A stretch of 64,000 nucleotides of DNA, from contig OZ218961.1 of assembly GCA_965112735.1 (NCBI GenBank), positions 2,108,001 through 2,172,000 of the forward strand. Direction: 5' to 3'. This document shows positions 1 to 12,100 of the stretch, piece by piece; position 1 is the stretch's first letter; every line of letters begins with the position of its first letter. The stretch comes from Phaeosaccion multiseriatum (taxonomy: Eukaryota; Ochrophyta, other classes). The notes below the pieces were generated by a model that searched no databases, had not been told where the DNA came from, and saw only the letters and a program-made list of their open reading frames with translations. A program made the position numbers and the translations under genes.

Positions 1-1
1 C

Positions 2-592
2 CGAAGCAGTTGGTCATCCAACGACAGCGACTGGCCCTCTGCAGTGGCCCCTCCCCTCTCGGTGCTCATAGGCGCGTCTGACGGAGCCTCGGACTACGCC
101 AACAAGTTTGGAGAGCCCCTGGTTACGGGCTTTGCCAGGGCTGCCAGAGTGCAGGTGCGCGCGTGCACATCATGAGTTTCAGGGTGTCAGGAGTGTCAAT
201 GGGTGTCAGACAGTGGGTCGTTGGCTGGCAATCAGGACATAAGGGTGGGTCGGTGGAATGCCTGCCTGTGCTTCTGAAACTGTCAGTCAAAATTGCCCAT
301 TGCCCCCCCCCCCCCCATCAACTGCCATCCCCCCCCTCCCCTCACAGGTTGGCGACTCCCGTGTGGAGTGGGTGAAGCCCATCATGTTCAGCGCCGGCCT
401 GGGCAGCGTCAGGGACGAGCACATACACAAGGCCAAGCCCGCTAGGGGCATGATGTAAGTGGGTGGAGGCGGATGGGTATGCGCAAAGGCAGGCATATGG
501 GAAGGCATAAGAGTCTCTCTCTCTCATACAAACATACACAATACATACACATACGTTCTCTCTGTTTCTGTCCCGCTCACTGCCTCCCTCCC

Positions 593-635
<43 letters not shown>

Positions 636-2766
636 ATCACCAACTGCTATAGGGTTGTGAAGCTAGGAGGTGCGGCCTTTCGTATCGGTCTAGGGGGGGG
701 GGCAGCGAGCAGCAGAGCGAGGGGCAGGGGGGGAGGAGGAGGGGCCCTCTCAAAGAGGGAACTCCAGGAGCTTGACCTCAACGCTGTGCAGAGGGCGGAT
801 GCGGAGATGGGCAATAAGGTGGGTGACGGGAGGGGATGGCAGTGGATGGGGGGGGGGGGGGGGGATGGTAGTGGATGCAAAGATGGGCGATAAGGCGGGT
901 GAGGGGGAGGGGATGGCAGTAGATGGGATGGAGGAGGGCATGTCAGTGGATGTGGGACTGTTTATGTTGCAGCCGCCCCCATCCTCCTCCCTTCCCTGTA
1001 CTCTGTACTGACACACATACACACGTACATACGCACGCACGCACACACACGTACACACGCCCACGCACACGGCTGTGTTCTCACAAACGGCCCCACAGGT
1101 GGCTCGGGCGGTTCGGGCCTGCACCGAGTTGGGTCTGGAGAACCCAATTGTGTCCATTCACGATCAGGGAGCGGGGGGGAATGCAAACGTTATCATGGAG
1201 ATTGTTGGTGAGTGGGTGCTATGAGTGCTATGAGTGCTAGTGCATGGGTGCATTGTGAGTGCCAGTGCATGGGTACATTTGTGAGTGCCAGTGCTTGGAT
1301 ATCGTGAGTGCTAGTTCTTTGGGTACGTACAGCAGGCAGGCATACGGGTAAGCGATAAGGAGGCCCTCCACCCTACCCCACCACACCCCACCTGAGTGAG
1401 GGGTGTACTTTTGCACCCCTGAATGAGTGTGTGTGTGTGTGTGTGTGTGCGTGTGTGCCTGTCTTGTCTCTAACGTCTCCCTCCCTCCCCCAGCCCCTGC
1501 CGGAGCCGAGATCGACATCACCCTCTGCCCCCTCGGTGACAACACCCTAAGCGTTCTCGAGATTTGGAGCAGCGAATATCAGGAGAACCATGCTCTGCTT
1601 GTGTGGCCCCGAGGGATGGAGGTGAGGAGAGGGGTGAGAGTAGAGGCATATGGTTGGGGATAGGGGTGAGAGTAGAGGCATATGGTTGAGGAGAGGGGTG
1701 AGAGTAGAGGCATATGGTTGGGGATAGGGGTGAGAGTAGAGGCATATGGTTGAGGAGAGGGGTGAGAGTAGAGGCATATGGTTGGGGATCGGGGTGAGAG
1801 TAGAGGCATATGGTTGGGGATCGGGGTGAGAGTAGAGGCATATGGTTGGTGATAGGGGTGAGAGTAGAGGCATATGGTTGAGGAGAGGGGTGAGAGTAGA
1901 GGCATATGGTTGGGGAGAGGGGTGAGAGTAGAGGCATATGGTTGAGGAGAGGGGTGAGAGTAGAGGCATATGGTTGGGGATCGGGGTGAGAGTAGAGGCA
2001 TATGGTTGGGGATAGGGGTGAGAGTAGAGGCATGTGGGTGAGTGAGTACCTGGTGTCGGGGTAGTGGGTCAGTGAGGGGATGTGGAAGATAGGGATCGGG
2101 ATCGGCACCTGGTGTTAATCAAGTCAAGTCAGTCCGTCCGTTCGTGGCGAGTTAAAGTCTCACCCCTCCCTGTCGTGGAGACCCCGCGTATGTACCCACG
2201 CCACCGCTCTCCCTTCTACTGCCATCCACTCCCTTCCTCATACACGACCTCCTACTACCACCCACTGCCATGCCCTGTCATCCACTACCATCCCCTGCGA
2301 TTCCCTGTGATCCACTGCCATCCCTTGCCGTCCTACCCCCCAAATACACTTTAAAGGTGCTGGAGGCGATTTGCGCTCGGGAGGGCGTCCCTGTAACTGC
2401 CGTGGGGCACATCACAGGGGATGGAAGGCTTGTCGTCACCGACCGGAGAGCAGCCACAGTAGTTGGTGATACAGCAGCTGGTGATGCAGCAGCAGGTGGT
2501 GATACATCAGGCAGAACAACAGGCGTTCCAGTTGGTGATGCAGCAGGAAATGGAGCAGGAAGCAGAGCAGAGCAGGAGGGGAGGGAGGGGAGGGAGGAGG
2601 TTTTCCGCTTCGAGGAGGAGGAGCAGTTGCAGGAGGAGCAGTTGCAGGAGGAGCCCGGAAGCAGCCCCGCGGCGGTGGATCTTCCCCTCGACCTTGTGCT
2701 CGAGCGCGTGCCCCGGAGAGACTATCACCTCTCCTCCTCCTCCTCCTCCTCCTCCTCCTCCTCCTC

Positions 2767-2802
<36 letters not shown>

Positions 2803-3631
2803 TGCCTTGGGCGCGTTGCTGCAGCTCAAGGCTTCTGAGCTGAGTCGAGGGATGGCAGTGGAAGGGCTGTCTGAGCTGAGTGGGGGCATGGGTGTGGAGA
2901 GGCTGCTGAGGACGGTACTACGGCAAGTGTCCGTGGGGAGCAAAGAGTTCTTAACGACTAAGGTGGACCGCAGCGTAGGCGGGCTTGGTGAGTGGGGTGG
3001 GAGCAGAGGGAGGGGATGGCAGTGGACGGAGAGGGGGTGCGGAGAGGAGAGGAGGGGAGGGGAGGGGAGGTAGAGATGGGAGAGGAGAGAAGGGCTCGTG
3101 AGGGAGGGAGGGAGGGAGGGAGGGAAGGAGGGAGGGAGGCGTGGGGGTTGGGGGGGCGGGGGGCAAGGCAGTACTGCGTATGTCTTATGAAGTGACTGTC
3201 TCTCCCTCTGTCTCCCTCTCTCTCTCTTATCTCTCTCTCTATCCCTCGCTCTTTCTTGTGTGTCTTTCTCTGTCTTGTGTACGTATCGCTCTCCCTCTCT
3301 CCCTCTCTCCCTCCCTCCCCTCCCTCCCTATCTTTCTCTCACTCTGCTCACGCTTGTTGTTTCTCGTTTACCCCACAGTGGTGCAGCAGCCGTGCTGCGG
3401 GGTGTTGCAGCTGCCAGTGGCAGATGTAGGAGTTACGGCCATGTCACACTTAGGTACGCCCAACACACACGCACACACACACGCGCACAGAGAGAGAGAG
3501 GCACAGGCAGGCACAGGCACCGAACGGGGAGGAAATTGAGAAGAGGTGCCCATCCACTGCCATCTACCCAAAGTACCCGCCGAACCGCTCCCTCTTTCTC
3601 TAAGCCCCCCTCTTCACACCTGCACACACAC

Positions 3632-3697
<66 letters not shown>

Positions 3698-6627
3698 CCC
3701 ACCCCAGGTGTGGACGGCGCTGCCGTATCGGTCGGAGAGTGCCCCCTCCTGAGTCTCTCCAGTCCCTCTGCGATGGCACGTATGTCAGTGGGAGAAGCCC
3801 TCACCAACCTGGTGTGGGCTCCTTGGGGAGAGGAGGGCAGGCAGGGCATCAAGGCCAGTGCCAATTGGATGTGGCCGCCGCCGGATAGTGAAGAGGATGG
3901 CGGTAAGTGGGGGCAGATGGGGTGGGTGGGTGGGTGAGTGAGGGGGGTGTGGGTGGGTGTGTGGGTGGGTGGGTAGATGGGCAGGGGAGGGGATGATGGG
4001 AGGGAGGGAGGGAAGGGGGGAAGGAGTAGATGGACGAAGTGGAGGGAGTGGAAGAGTGAGTGGAGGGACGGAGGGAGTGAGTGTGTGTTTGCGTGTGTGT
4101 ATGTGTGTCCTTGTGTGTCCGTGTGTGTGTGTATGTGTGACAGGTGGTGTCGAGCACTGTCACGATCCGCTCCGGCCGATGCTGCCTCCGCTCATTCATC
4201 CCTCGCCCCAACATGTTGGTGATACAGTGATACAATCACCACCGTGCCACCCAAACCCAAAGCACAATCCAAGTTCAAACCCTAATTCCCAATCCCCTGC
4301 CCGGCTCTCATTTACCTCCCATATCGACATGGACATCGATATTGACATCGACATCTATACTCGACATCTATATCGACACCTATATTCGACACCCCGATAT
4401 TGCAGGGCGTGAGGGCGTGCGTCTGGTGGAGGCAGTAAACGCCATGTCTGACGTCATGGGAAAGCTCGGCATCGCCGCGGACGGAGGAAAGGACTCCCTC
4501 TCTATGGCCGTCCCCTGCCCACAGGGGGGAAAGGGCACCACCACACCCCAGGGGGGCGGCTCTACTGCGCCCAGGGGGGCTGCTACTGCTACGCTCAGGG
4601 GGGAGGAGGAGACAGAGGATGGGACTATGGAGAGCTGCACGGACGAGATGGTGGGTGCACCAGGTACGCTCGTGCTGACGGCTTACACCACTTGTCCGGG
4701 GTTGTTACGGGAGGGCGCCCCCGGTGTGGTGACTGCCGACCTCAAAGCCCCCTGGGGGGGGCGAAGGGAGAGGGTTGCGGATGGGGATGGCAGTGGATGG
4801 AGGTGGAGGGGTGGGAAGGGCCGTTTGTTGTTGCTGGACATGGGCAATACGCAGCGGAGAGTGGGAGGGTCGGCGCTGGAGCTGGCTGTGGGGATGGCAG
4901 TGGATGGCGAGGGGGAGGCGGAGGAGGGGCAAAGGAGGAGGGGGGGGGTAGGAGGAGGGGCGAAATGGGCCGCGTTGGGAGGAGAAGGAGGAGAGTTTCC
5001 GCCGCCGGATGTGGATGGAGAGGCCGGGGCCAACAGGCTGGCGACTACCTTGGACGCGACGCAACAACTGCTCAAGAAGGGGCTGGTACTGGCAGGACAT
5101 GACGTCAGCAGCGGCGGCCTCCTCGTTACACTTGTGGAGATGGCCATGGCGGGCGACTGCGGCATTGAGGTGAACGTGCCTCTGCCCCGTGCGCACAACC
5201 ACAACCAAAACACTGACTCCACCATCGTCACAAATGGTGGAGATTCTACAGATGGCGGCGATTCTACAGATGACGAGGGCATGAAGGAGCGTGAGGGGCT
5301 TGAGGCGATGTCTTTGGTCTCGCCGCTGGCAGCGTTATTTTCTGAGGAACTCTCTCTGGTGCTGGAGGTGGCTGAGGAACGTTCCGAGGAGGTGTTTGCA
5401 CTGCTCCGAGGGGCCGATGTGGCCTTCCATGACATAGGTAAGGCAGTGGAGAGGGGTTGATAGATGGCAGTGGATGGAGGGGTGGATGATGGCAGGGAAA
5501 GGGAGGGGGATGGATGGATGGATGGCAGTGGATGGAGGTGTGGATGGCAGTGGATGGAGCGGTGGATGGTAATGGTTGGAGGGGTTGAGATGGGGGGGTG
5601 GGGTGCGCTCTGACGCTTGCTTGCTTTACTAACTCGTCTCCCTCTCTAACCTACGCGACAGGCATGTCTACTCCCGAGCACAAGCGTGCCGAAGTGTGTG
5701 TGGAAGGGCACACACTTCTCTCCGAGAGCGTTTCTGAGTTGCGACGTCAATGGTCTGAAACGTCCCTGCGTTTGGACATGTTACAGACCACACCCGAGTG
5801 TACAGCGCAGGCTAGAGAGGCGCTGGAGGACCAACACGAGGAGGAGCAAGAGATGGCAATGGATGGGGGGGAGGAGGAAGGAGGAGGAGATGAGAGGAGC
5901 CGGTTGAGATGGTGAGTGAGTGAGTCAATGAGTGGGAGTAATGGATGGTGGATGGATGGATGGATGGCAGTGGATGGCAGTGGATGGATGGAGGGAAAGA
6001 GGCTTGCTTTCCTTCATTTTTCTTTTTGCCTTTTTCGCCGCTGAGTGAGGCTGCGGCGGCTATGGTCACGTCTGGTGCCATCTTTCTGTACGCCCACCCT
6101 CCACACACGCCCGCTCCCCCTTCCTTCCTTCCTTCCCCCTCACTCTACTACTACGGTCCCGCCCCTAAGCTCTCGCCCCCTCCCCACACCATGTCACCCC
6201 ATGCCTTCCTCGTCGCGTTCTCTTTCGCCTTGTCTCCCTCCAGGCACGTGCCCTTCGTTCCGAAACGCCAAAGCTCCGCCGATGATGCAGCAGTTGGTGA
6301 TACAGAGGCTGCCTCAGGCTCAGGCGCAGGCTCAAAGTCGCTCCATGGCGCTTCCTTGGATGCGCGAGGGGCCGAGAGCGAGGATCGCACAAAGAGCAGC
6401 GGGAGCAGCAGCACCACCAGCGGTAGCAGGAGCAGTAGTACGAGTAGAATAACAGGTGGCAGCAGTCTGCTTATCACCAACAGGCCTCGCGTGGCCATCG
6501 TGCGAGAGGAGGGCAGCAACGGAGACAAGGAGATGGCTGCAGCCTTCCACTTGGCGGGCTGTGAAACGTGGGACGTAACCACCACAGATCTGCTGGCAGG
6601 TGTGTGAGTGAGAGAGGGAGAGAGAGA

Positions 6628-6658
<31 letters not shown>

Positions 6659-8169
6659 TGCGTGTGTGCGTGCGTGCGGTATTACCACGAAAGCGGCTTT
6701 ACGTCCTTCGGTCTGTCTCTCTCTCTCGTCTCTGTCTGTTTGTCTCTCTCCTTCTCTTGCCCCTACGGCTCTTCGGTCTGTCTCTCTCTCTCTCGTCTCT
6801 GTCTGTTTGTCTCTCTCCTTCTCTTGCCCCTACGGCTCTTCGGTCTGTCTCTCTCTCTCGTCTCTGTCTGTTTGTCTCTCTCCTTCTCTTGCCCCTACGG
6901 CTCTTCGGTCTGTCTCTCTCTCTCTCGTCTCTGTCTGTTTGTCTCTCTCCTTCTCTTGCCCCTACGGCTCTTCGGTCTGTCTCTCTCTCTCGTCTCTGTC
7001 TGTTTGTCTCTCTCCTTCTCTTGCCCCTACGGCTCTTCGGTCTGTCTCTCTCTCTCGTCTCTGTCTGTTGGTTTCTCTCCTTCTCTTGCCTCTGTCTCTG
7101 TCCTCATCGTCCCTCCCAGGACGAACCGGGGCTATGCGACAGACACTCACGTCACCATGCGTGTACGTGTGTTTGTGCTTTGTGTATGCGTCATGCCATC
7201 CTCCTCCTCCTGCTCCTCTCCTCCCCCCCCCCTTCCCTCCCCAGGCGATGTGTCCCTATCTTCCTTCCAGGGCCTGGCCTTTGTGGGCGGCTTCTCTTAC
7301 TCCGACGTGTTGGGAGCGGGGAGGGGGTGGGCGGAGAGGCTACGATGTAACGAGAGAGCGGCAGGGGAGCTGAGGCGTTTCAAGGAGAGGTGAGGGATGG
7401 CAGTGGATGGGGACGGGGGGGAGGGGGGGGGGATGGCAGTGGACGGGGAGGAGGAGGAGGAGGAGGAGGAGGAGGAGGAGGAGGAGGAGGAGGAGGAGGA
7501 GGAGGAGGAGGAGGAGGAGGAGGAGGAGGAGGAGGAGGAGAAGAGGGATGGCAGTGGGTGGATGGGGAGGCCGTGAGTTGGGGTGTGCTCTTTTTTCCTT
7601 CCTTTGTTTGGGTGTCTCGTTCTTCGATCACGACTGATCCCAAGTGTGTCCATCTGTCTGCCCACGTCCCCACCCACCTGCCCAACTTGTGTATTACCAA
7701 CTGCTGCGCAGGACGGACACGTTCTCTCTCGGGGTGTGTAACGGGTGTCAGCTGATGGCTCTGCTGGGCTGGGTGGGTCCTGGCACGTCCACCAAACCAG
7801 CAGCAGCAGTAGCAGCAGCAGCAGCAGCTGGCGGCAGCTCCAATTCGCCTCCTGTATTACCAACGGCTACTCCTGCGGCCGCTGTGCTGCTGCCCAACAA
7901 GAGCGGGCGCTTCGAATCACGCTTTGTCAATGTGCGCATCAACAACAGCCCCGCCAAGCTCCTCCGAGGTACGTGCGTGCGTGTGTGTGTATGTGTGTGT
8001 GCGTGTGTGCGTGCGTGTGTGCGTGTATGTGTGTGAGTGTGTGCGTGTATGTGTGTGCGTGGGTGGGTATTTACCCCCGTCCCCCCCTTCCCCGCCCCTC
8101 TCTCTCTTCCTCCCTCCCTCCCTTCCCTCGCTTACTCCCTCCCTCCCCTCCCTCCCTCCCCCCTACACG

Positions 8170-8248
<79 letters not shown>

Positions 8249-8386
8249 CTATTCAGGCATGCAAGGCGCCGTCCTTGGCGTTTGGAGCGCGCACGCTGAG
8301 GGGCGCCTCATACTCCCCTCCTCCTCACCCACCACCGCCGCAGCCGCAGGGCAAGCACATCATACGGACAGTAGCAGCAGCAGCAC

Positions 8387-8420
<34 letters not shown>

Positions 8421-8795
8421 TTTCTCCGACCCGCCCCTATCGAGTACGTGGACGAACGGGGCCGTGCGACGTTGGCCTACCCCTTCAACCCCAACGGATC
8501 CCCGGGGGGCGCGGCCGCGGTGTGCTCCGACGACGGCCGTCACTTGGCGATGATGCCACACCCTGATCGCTGCTTCCTCAACTGGCAAATGCCCTGGGTG
8601 GATCCCGAGTGGGCTGACAGTAGCAGTCATATGGGCAGCACAATGGTGGAGCTGGAGGGCGGAGAGCGCGTGCGGGCGTCTCCTTGGATGCAATTGTTCT
8701 ACAACGCCGCCGACTTTTGCCGGGCATCATCCGCAGCAGTTGGTGATACTGGTGATGCGCCAGTGGGTGGTACGGTAGAGGGGGAGGGTTTCTGA
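2..8795 (+). CDS. purL: Phosphoribosylformylglycinamidine synthase (PurL/PFAS), 5' end missing
   Basis: Converts FGAR, glutamine and ATP to FGAM, the fourth step of de novo purine synthesis. The form is the long one-chain enzyme with a synthetase core and a C-terminal glutaminase. Exons I infer: 2-154, 348-454, 653-818, 1099-1207, 1494-1621, 2357-2987, 3379-3453, 3708-3902, 4406-5437, 5662-5911, 6244-6599, 7245-7389, 7712-7968, 8257-8795; all junction phases fit, giving 1380 residues in the window. Seen in order: ANKFGEPLVTG, IGLGGGAASS, SVGEALTN, GGKDSLSM, HDVSSGGLLVTL, LFSEEL, GGFSYSDVLGAG, nucleophile motif GVCNGCQ, NPNGSP, MMPHPDR. The last motif is normally HPER, so the triad Glu reads Asp. 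Poly-Ser (2731-2803), Ala-rich and Gly-rich inserts make it longer than bacterial PurL. Family identification is very secure; exon edges are good but unverified. Confidence 0.95.
1621..2036 (+). repeat. 32-bp minisatellite in purL intron 5
   Basis: About 12 tandem copies of a 32-bp unit with core GAGAGTAGAGGCATATGGTT. Copies differ mainly at a six-base slot that alternates between GAGGAG-, GGGATA- and GGGATC-like versions. It starts at the intron donor (1622) and fills most of the 5' half of the intron. Long open frames on the minus strand here are a by-product of the unit length and are not genes. Confidence 0.95.
6712..7085 (+). repeat. ~62-66-bp pyrimidine-rich tandem repeat in purL intron 11
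   Basis: Six near-identical units, each built from TTCGGTCTGTCTC, a CT run, GTCTGTTTGTC and CCCCTACGGCTC. Copies differ by one or two CT dinucleotides, so the unit length alternates. The array lies upstream of the intron acceptor at 7244. Confidence 0.9.
7449..7541 (+). repeat. (GGA)n microsatellite in purL intron 12
   Basis: About 30 uninterrupted GGA triplets just after the intron donor at 7390. Copies of the dispersed GATGGCAGTGGATGG motif flank it on both sides. Confidence 0.95.
8171..8247 (+). repeat. (AC)n microsatellite before purL last exon
   Basis: A run of roughly 38 AC dinucleotides close to the acceptor of the last purL exon. The 5' end of the same intron (7975-8060) is a GT/GCGT-rich run, so the two intron ends are complementary. 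Confidence 0.95.
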
Positions 8796-9194
8796 CTGAG
8801 AAACGCCACACCTATCTAGAGCAACCTCTACACCCCTATAGAGAGTTCTGACTGCACTCCGCTACGCACGCAGCGGCAAAAGGAACTAGTGAATGAATCA
8901 CGTATGTGTGTTTGTGTGTGTGGTGTTGGCCCATCTCAATCACCACCTCTGTACTGATATATTTACTTCATTTAAAATGTATTTATATGAATGCAGGACC
9001 AAGGCGGGACCAAAAGTAGAACGAAGTGCCCCTCCATCTACAGGCCCTGATCCCGTGTCCTCATCCCCCAGTTCCGTGCGCTAGCCGTGTGTGTCAGCAT
9101 GTCAGCAAGCCCCCGCCAGCTAGGCACAAAGACACAAGGCACACAGCCCGAGGAGGATGGTAGTTCATGTCAGGTCACGTCAGTTCACGTCAGT
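8796..9194. other. Intergenic, convergent gene ends
   Basis: About 400 bases between the stop of purL (+) and the stop of the minus-strand helical-repeat gene. Holds both 3' untranslated regions. The direct repeat TCACGTCAGTTCACG at about 9177-9199 overlaps the second stop. I see no further gene. Confidence 0.6.
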
Positions 9195-12100
9195 TCACGC
9201 CCCCTGCCTTCGGGAGGGAGAAGCCTCGATGCCCCCAGCTGGTGAGGCAATGGCGTTGTCCTCCGTGGCGGCCTGGGTCTCAACACTGTTCAGAAAGTCG
9301 GCCGTGGTGGTGCCGGTCGAACACAGCTTGCGGGCGTGTGCGTGGAAATTGGGGGTGATACCCAACTCTCTCATCCCCTCCAATCGGGGTATGATGGTCT
9401 TGTCAATGCTGGGCACGAGTAACCGCTTGAGGAGCAGCCCCACTTGGCGGCGATTGGCGCCCTCCATGGAGAGCACCAACGCGGATACGTCCTTCATCTT
9501 CTGCAGGCTTGTGCTTGTGAGCCTCATCTTCCATGTTGGTGCGTCAAGGACCTCCTCCTCCCACTCTTGCTCTGTCAATCCGAACTCCTTCAGGAACCAG
9601 GCCTTTTTGGTCTCCAAGGCGGGGACGGTGGTGGTGGTGGTAGATGAGGAGGAGGAGTCTGTTGCTGTACCACCAACTGCTGCTGCTGCTGTATCCCCAT
9701 CTCCTCCTCCTCCTCCTCCTGCTGCTGCTGCTGCTGTTGTTGTACCATCAACTGCTGTATCACCATCTGCTCCTCCTCCTTCTGCTGCTGCTGCTGTTGT
9801 TGTACCACCAACTGCTGTATCACCATCTGCTCCTCCTCCTCCTTCTGCTGCTGCTGCTGCTGCTGTTGTTGCACCACCAACTGCTGTATCACCAACTGCT
9901 GTATCACCACTAACAAATCGGGAGGAGACGCTGTCGTGCAACGGCGTGCAGCACACCCTCGCATGCCGCTTGAAATTCGGTCGAATGCCCTGTGACTTGA
10001 GTCTCTCTATCTTCGGTTTCATGGAGCCCTCTACACTCACCCCGAGCATGTCGGGAAGCATCTGCCCCACCTCTCTCGCACCTGCATCTGCCAATTCGTC
10101 CATCACATACTGCACCAGCGCCTGCATCTGCTCGAGACTTGTCGTCCGAATCAGCTTCTCGTACTTGGGGGAGAGGAGCAGCCGCTGCCACTCTTCTTCC
10201 AACACGAGCAGACTCTCCAGGAACCAGGCGCGCTTCTTCTCCAGGGCTTCAAACGTCTCCGCAAGGGCCATGCCGACGTCCTTTGTTGCCTTTGTTTGCT
10301 GTATCACCAACTGCCTCCCAGTCGGGGGCTTCTTCTTGCTTCCCTCCTGCTGGATGGCCTGCTGCGCCGCCATCGCCTCGTTCTCCTCTAACATGGTCTT
10401 TGCCATGGCCTTGAGTACGCCAAGTGGGGTGGACTTGAGACACCGGTCCCACGTTTCGTTCTTGCAAATCTTGTTGAGTGAAACCGTCGTCACCTTCAAC
10501 TCGTCCTGGAACCAAGTTCGCTTCTCCTTCCACAGCAACTCGGGTCCGAGCGCTCTCATATCAAACGTCTCCTCACTACTCGCCTCACACAAGGCTTTTC
10601 CGTGCGCCTCCAGCGTCAGAGACAGTCCCTTGAAGCTCCGAAGCCGCGCTACCCGGGCCTTTGCGTCCACCATCCGTACTTCTGCCCCCACATACTCAGG
10701 AAGGGCAAGCGCCACCTCTGGTGCAGTGCAGTCATCGAGCTCCTCTGCCAGGAAGGTGGTCATGGCCCTCAGCCACTGCAAGCCCCTGTTGGTCACCCCT
10801 GCCTTCCCCTTGGGCGTGGCGACGAGAGCATCCCAGGCCTCGGGGTCGCCGCCGAGGTCTTCGACAAACCATCGCCTCTTGTCCTCCAGCAGCTCTTCTT
10901 CGGTCTTGGGCACCCCTTCCACAAGGAGCCTTTCAAAGTCTTCATCATCCACGGCTTTGCACACCTGCAGGGCATGGCCCTTGAACACAGGCTCCACCCC
11001 CAACTCCCAGAGACGCGCCAAGCGAGGCTTCACCACCTTGTTGAGGTCGGCCATGGGCAGCAGGCGAGGCAGCAACATGGCCACATCCTCCACCGTGGCA
11101 TCCGAGAAGGCCTCGAGCAGTACCGCTGTCAGCTCCTGCATGTGCTCCAAACTCGTTGCGCGGAGGGTAAGGTCATACTTCTGCTCGTCACGAAGGATCT
11201 TCCACTGGGACTGAGGCACGCCCAGCGTCTCTGTGAACCACACCTTCTTCGCCTCCATATTCTCTCCCATCTGCTGCAGCCAAAAGTCGAATTCGTCGTC
11301 GTTGGTTGGCCGTAGCACCATCCACCAATGTTTGCCAAAGTCTGGCTGCAGACCTGCGGCACGGAGCTTTTCGAGCTTCGGGAGAACATCCTCCTCCACC
11401 CTCAGAGTGCGACAGTTCAGCAACTCCAGCCCCACGGCTCGCACCGTCGCTCCCTCCATCTGCTCCAGGAGAACCGCTGCCAAGTTCTTCATGGCGAAGA
11501 GAGTGGCCTTGCGAAGCCTCGCCTTGGCCGAGAGCACGAGGAGAGTCCCGTCCCACTCTCGCTCCGTCACCTCCATCTCCTCCAGCAACCACTTCTTTTT
11601 GGCCTCCATCAAATCCCCCTCCGGACGCCGCGGAAGCCTCCATACCCAATTCTCAAACTTGGCGTCATTCTCTGTCTTGCACACCCGCCTGCCGTGCTTT
11701 TTGAAGGAGGGCATGTGGCCCAGCTCAAACATGCGGTTGAGGCGAAGGCGAATCTTGCCCTCCAGATTTCGACCGAGCAACGCGGGCAGTTTCAGTCCAA
11801 TGTCTCTTTCTGTAACGTCGTCCATCTCCATGAGAAGCTCCACAAGGCGCCGCACCTCCCCAATGTCGGCGTTTCGCAGACGCTTCTTCTTGCCCGGGGT
11901 ATCACAGAGGTATGTCCAATCCGCCTCCACCAAGCCGAGTTCGTCGATGAAGCAGTCACGTACTCTCATAAGAGAGACCCAATCTTCGAATTCATCATTG
12001 CCCGGGATGGTGCACAGCGGGTGTGCATACTTGGCGAACACCGCTTCCGTGCCCGTCTCCTTGATCCGAGCGATGCGGGGCCTCACTGTCACCTCTATAC

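Noticed and set aside
1518-2108. Minus-strand repetitive protein
   Set aside because: Open in all three frames because the 32-bp minisatellite lacks stops on that strand; it lies across a purL exon and intron.
4143-4222. Extra purL exon reading GGVEHCHDP
   Set aside because: An acceptor-like CAG precedes it, but direct splicing from 3902 to 4406 restores the conserved PurL order in the correct phase.
9157-11214. Long plus-strand open frame of 685 codons
   Set aside because: Antisense shadow of the helical-module gene; composition is Ser/Arg-rich with no repeat logic, whereas the minus frame shows clear modules.
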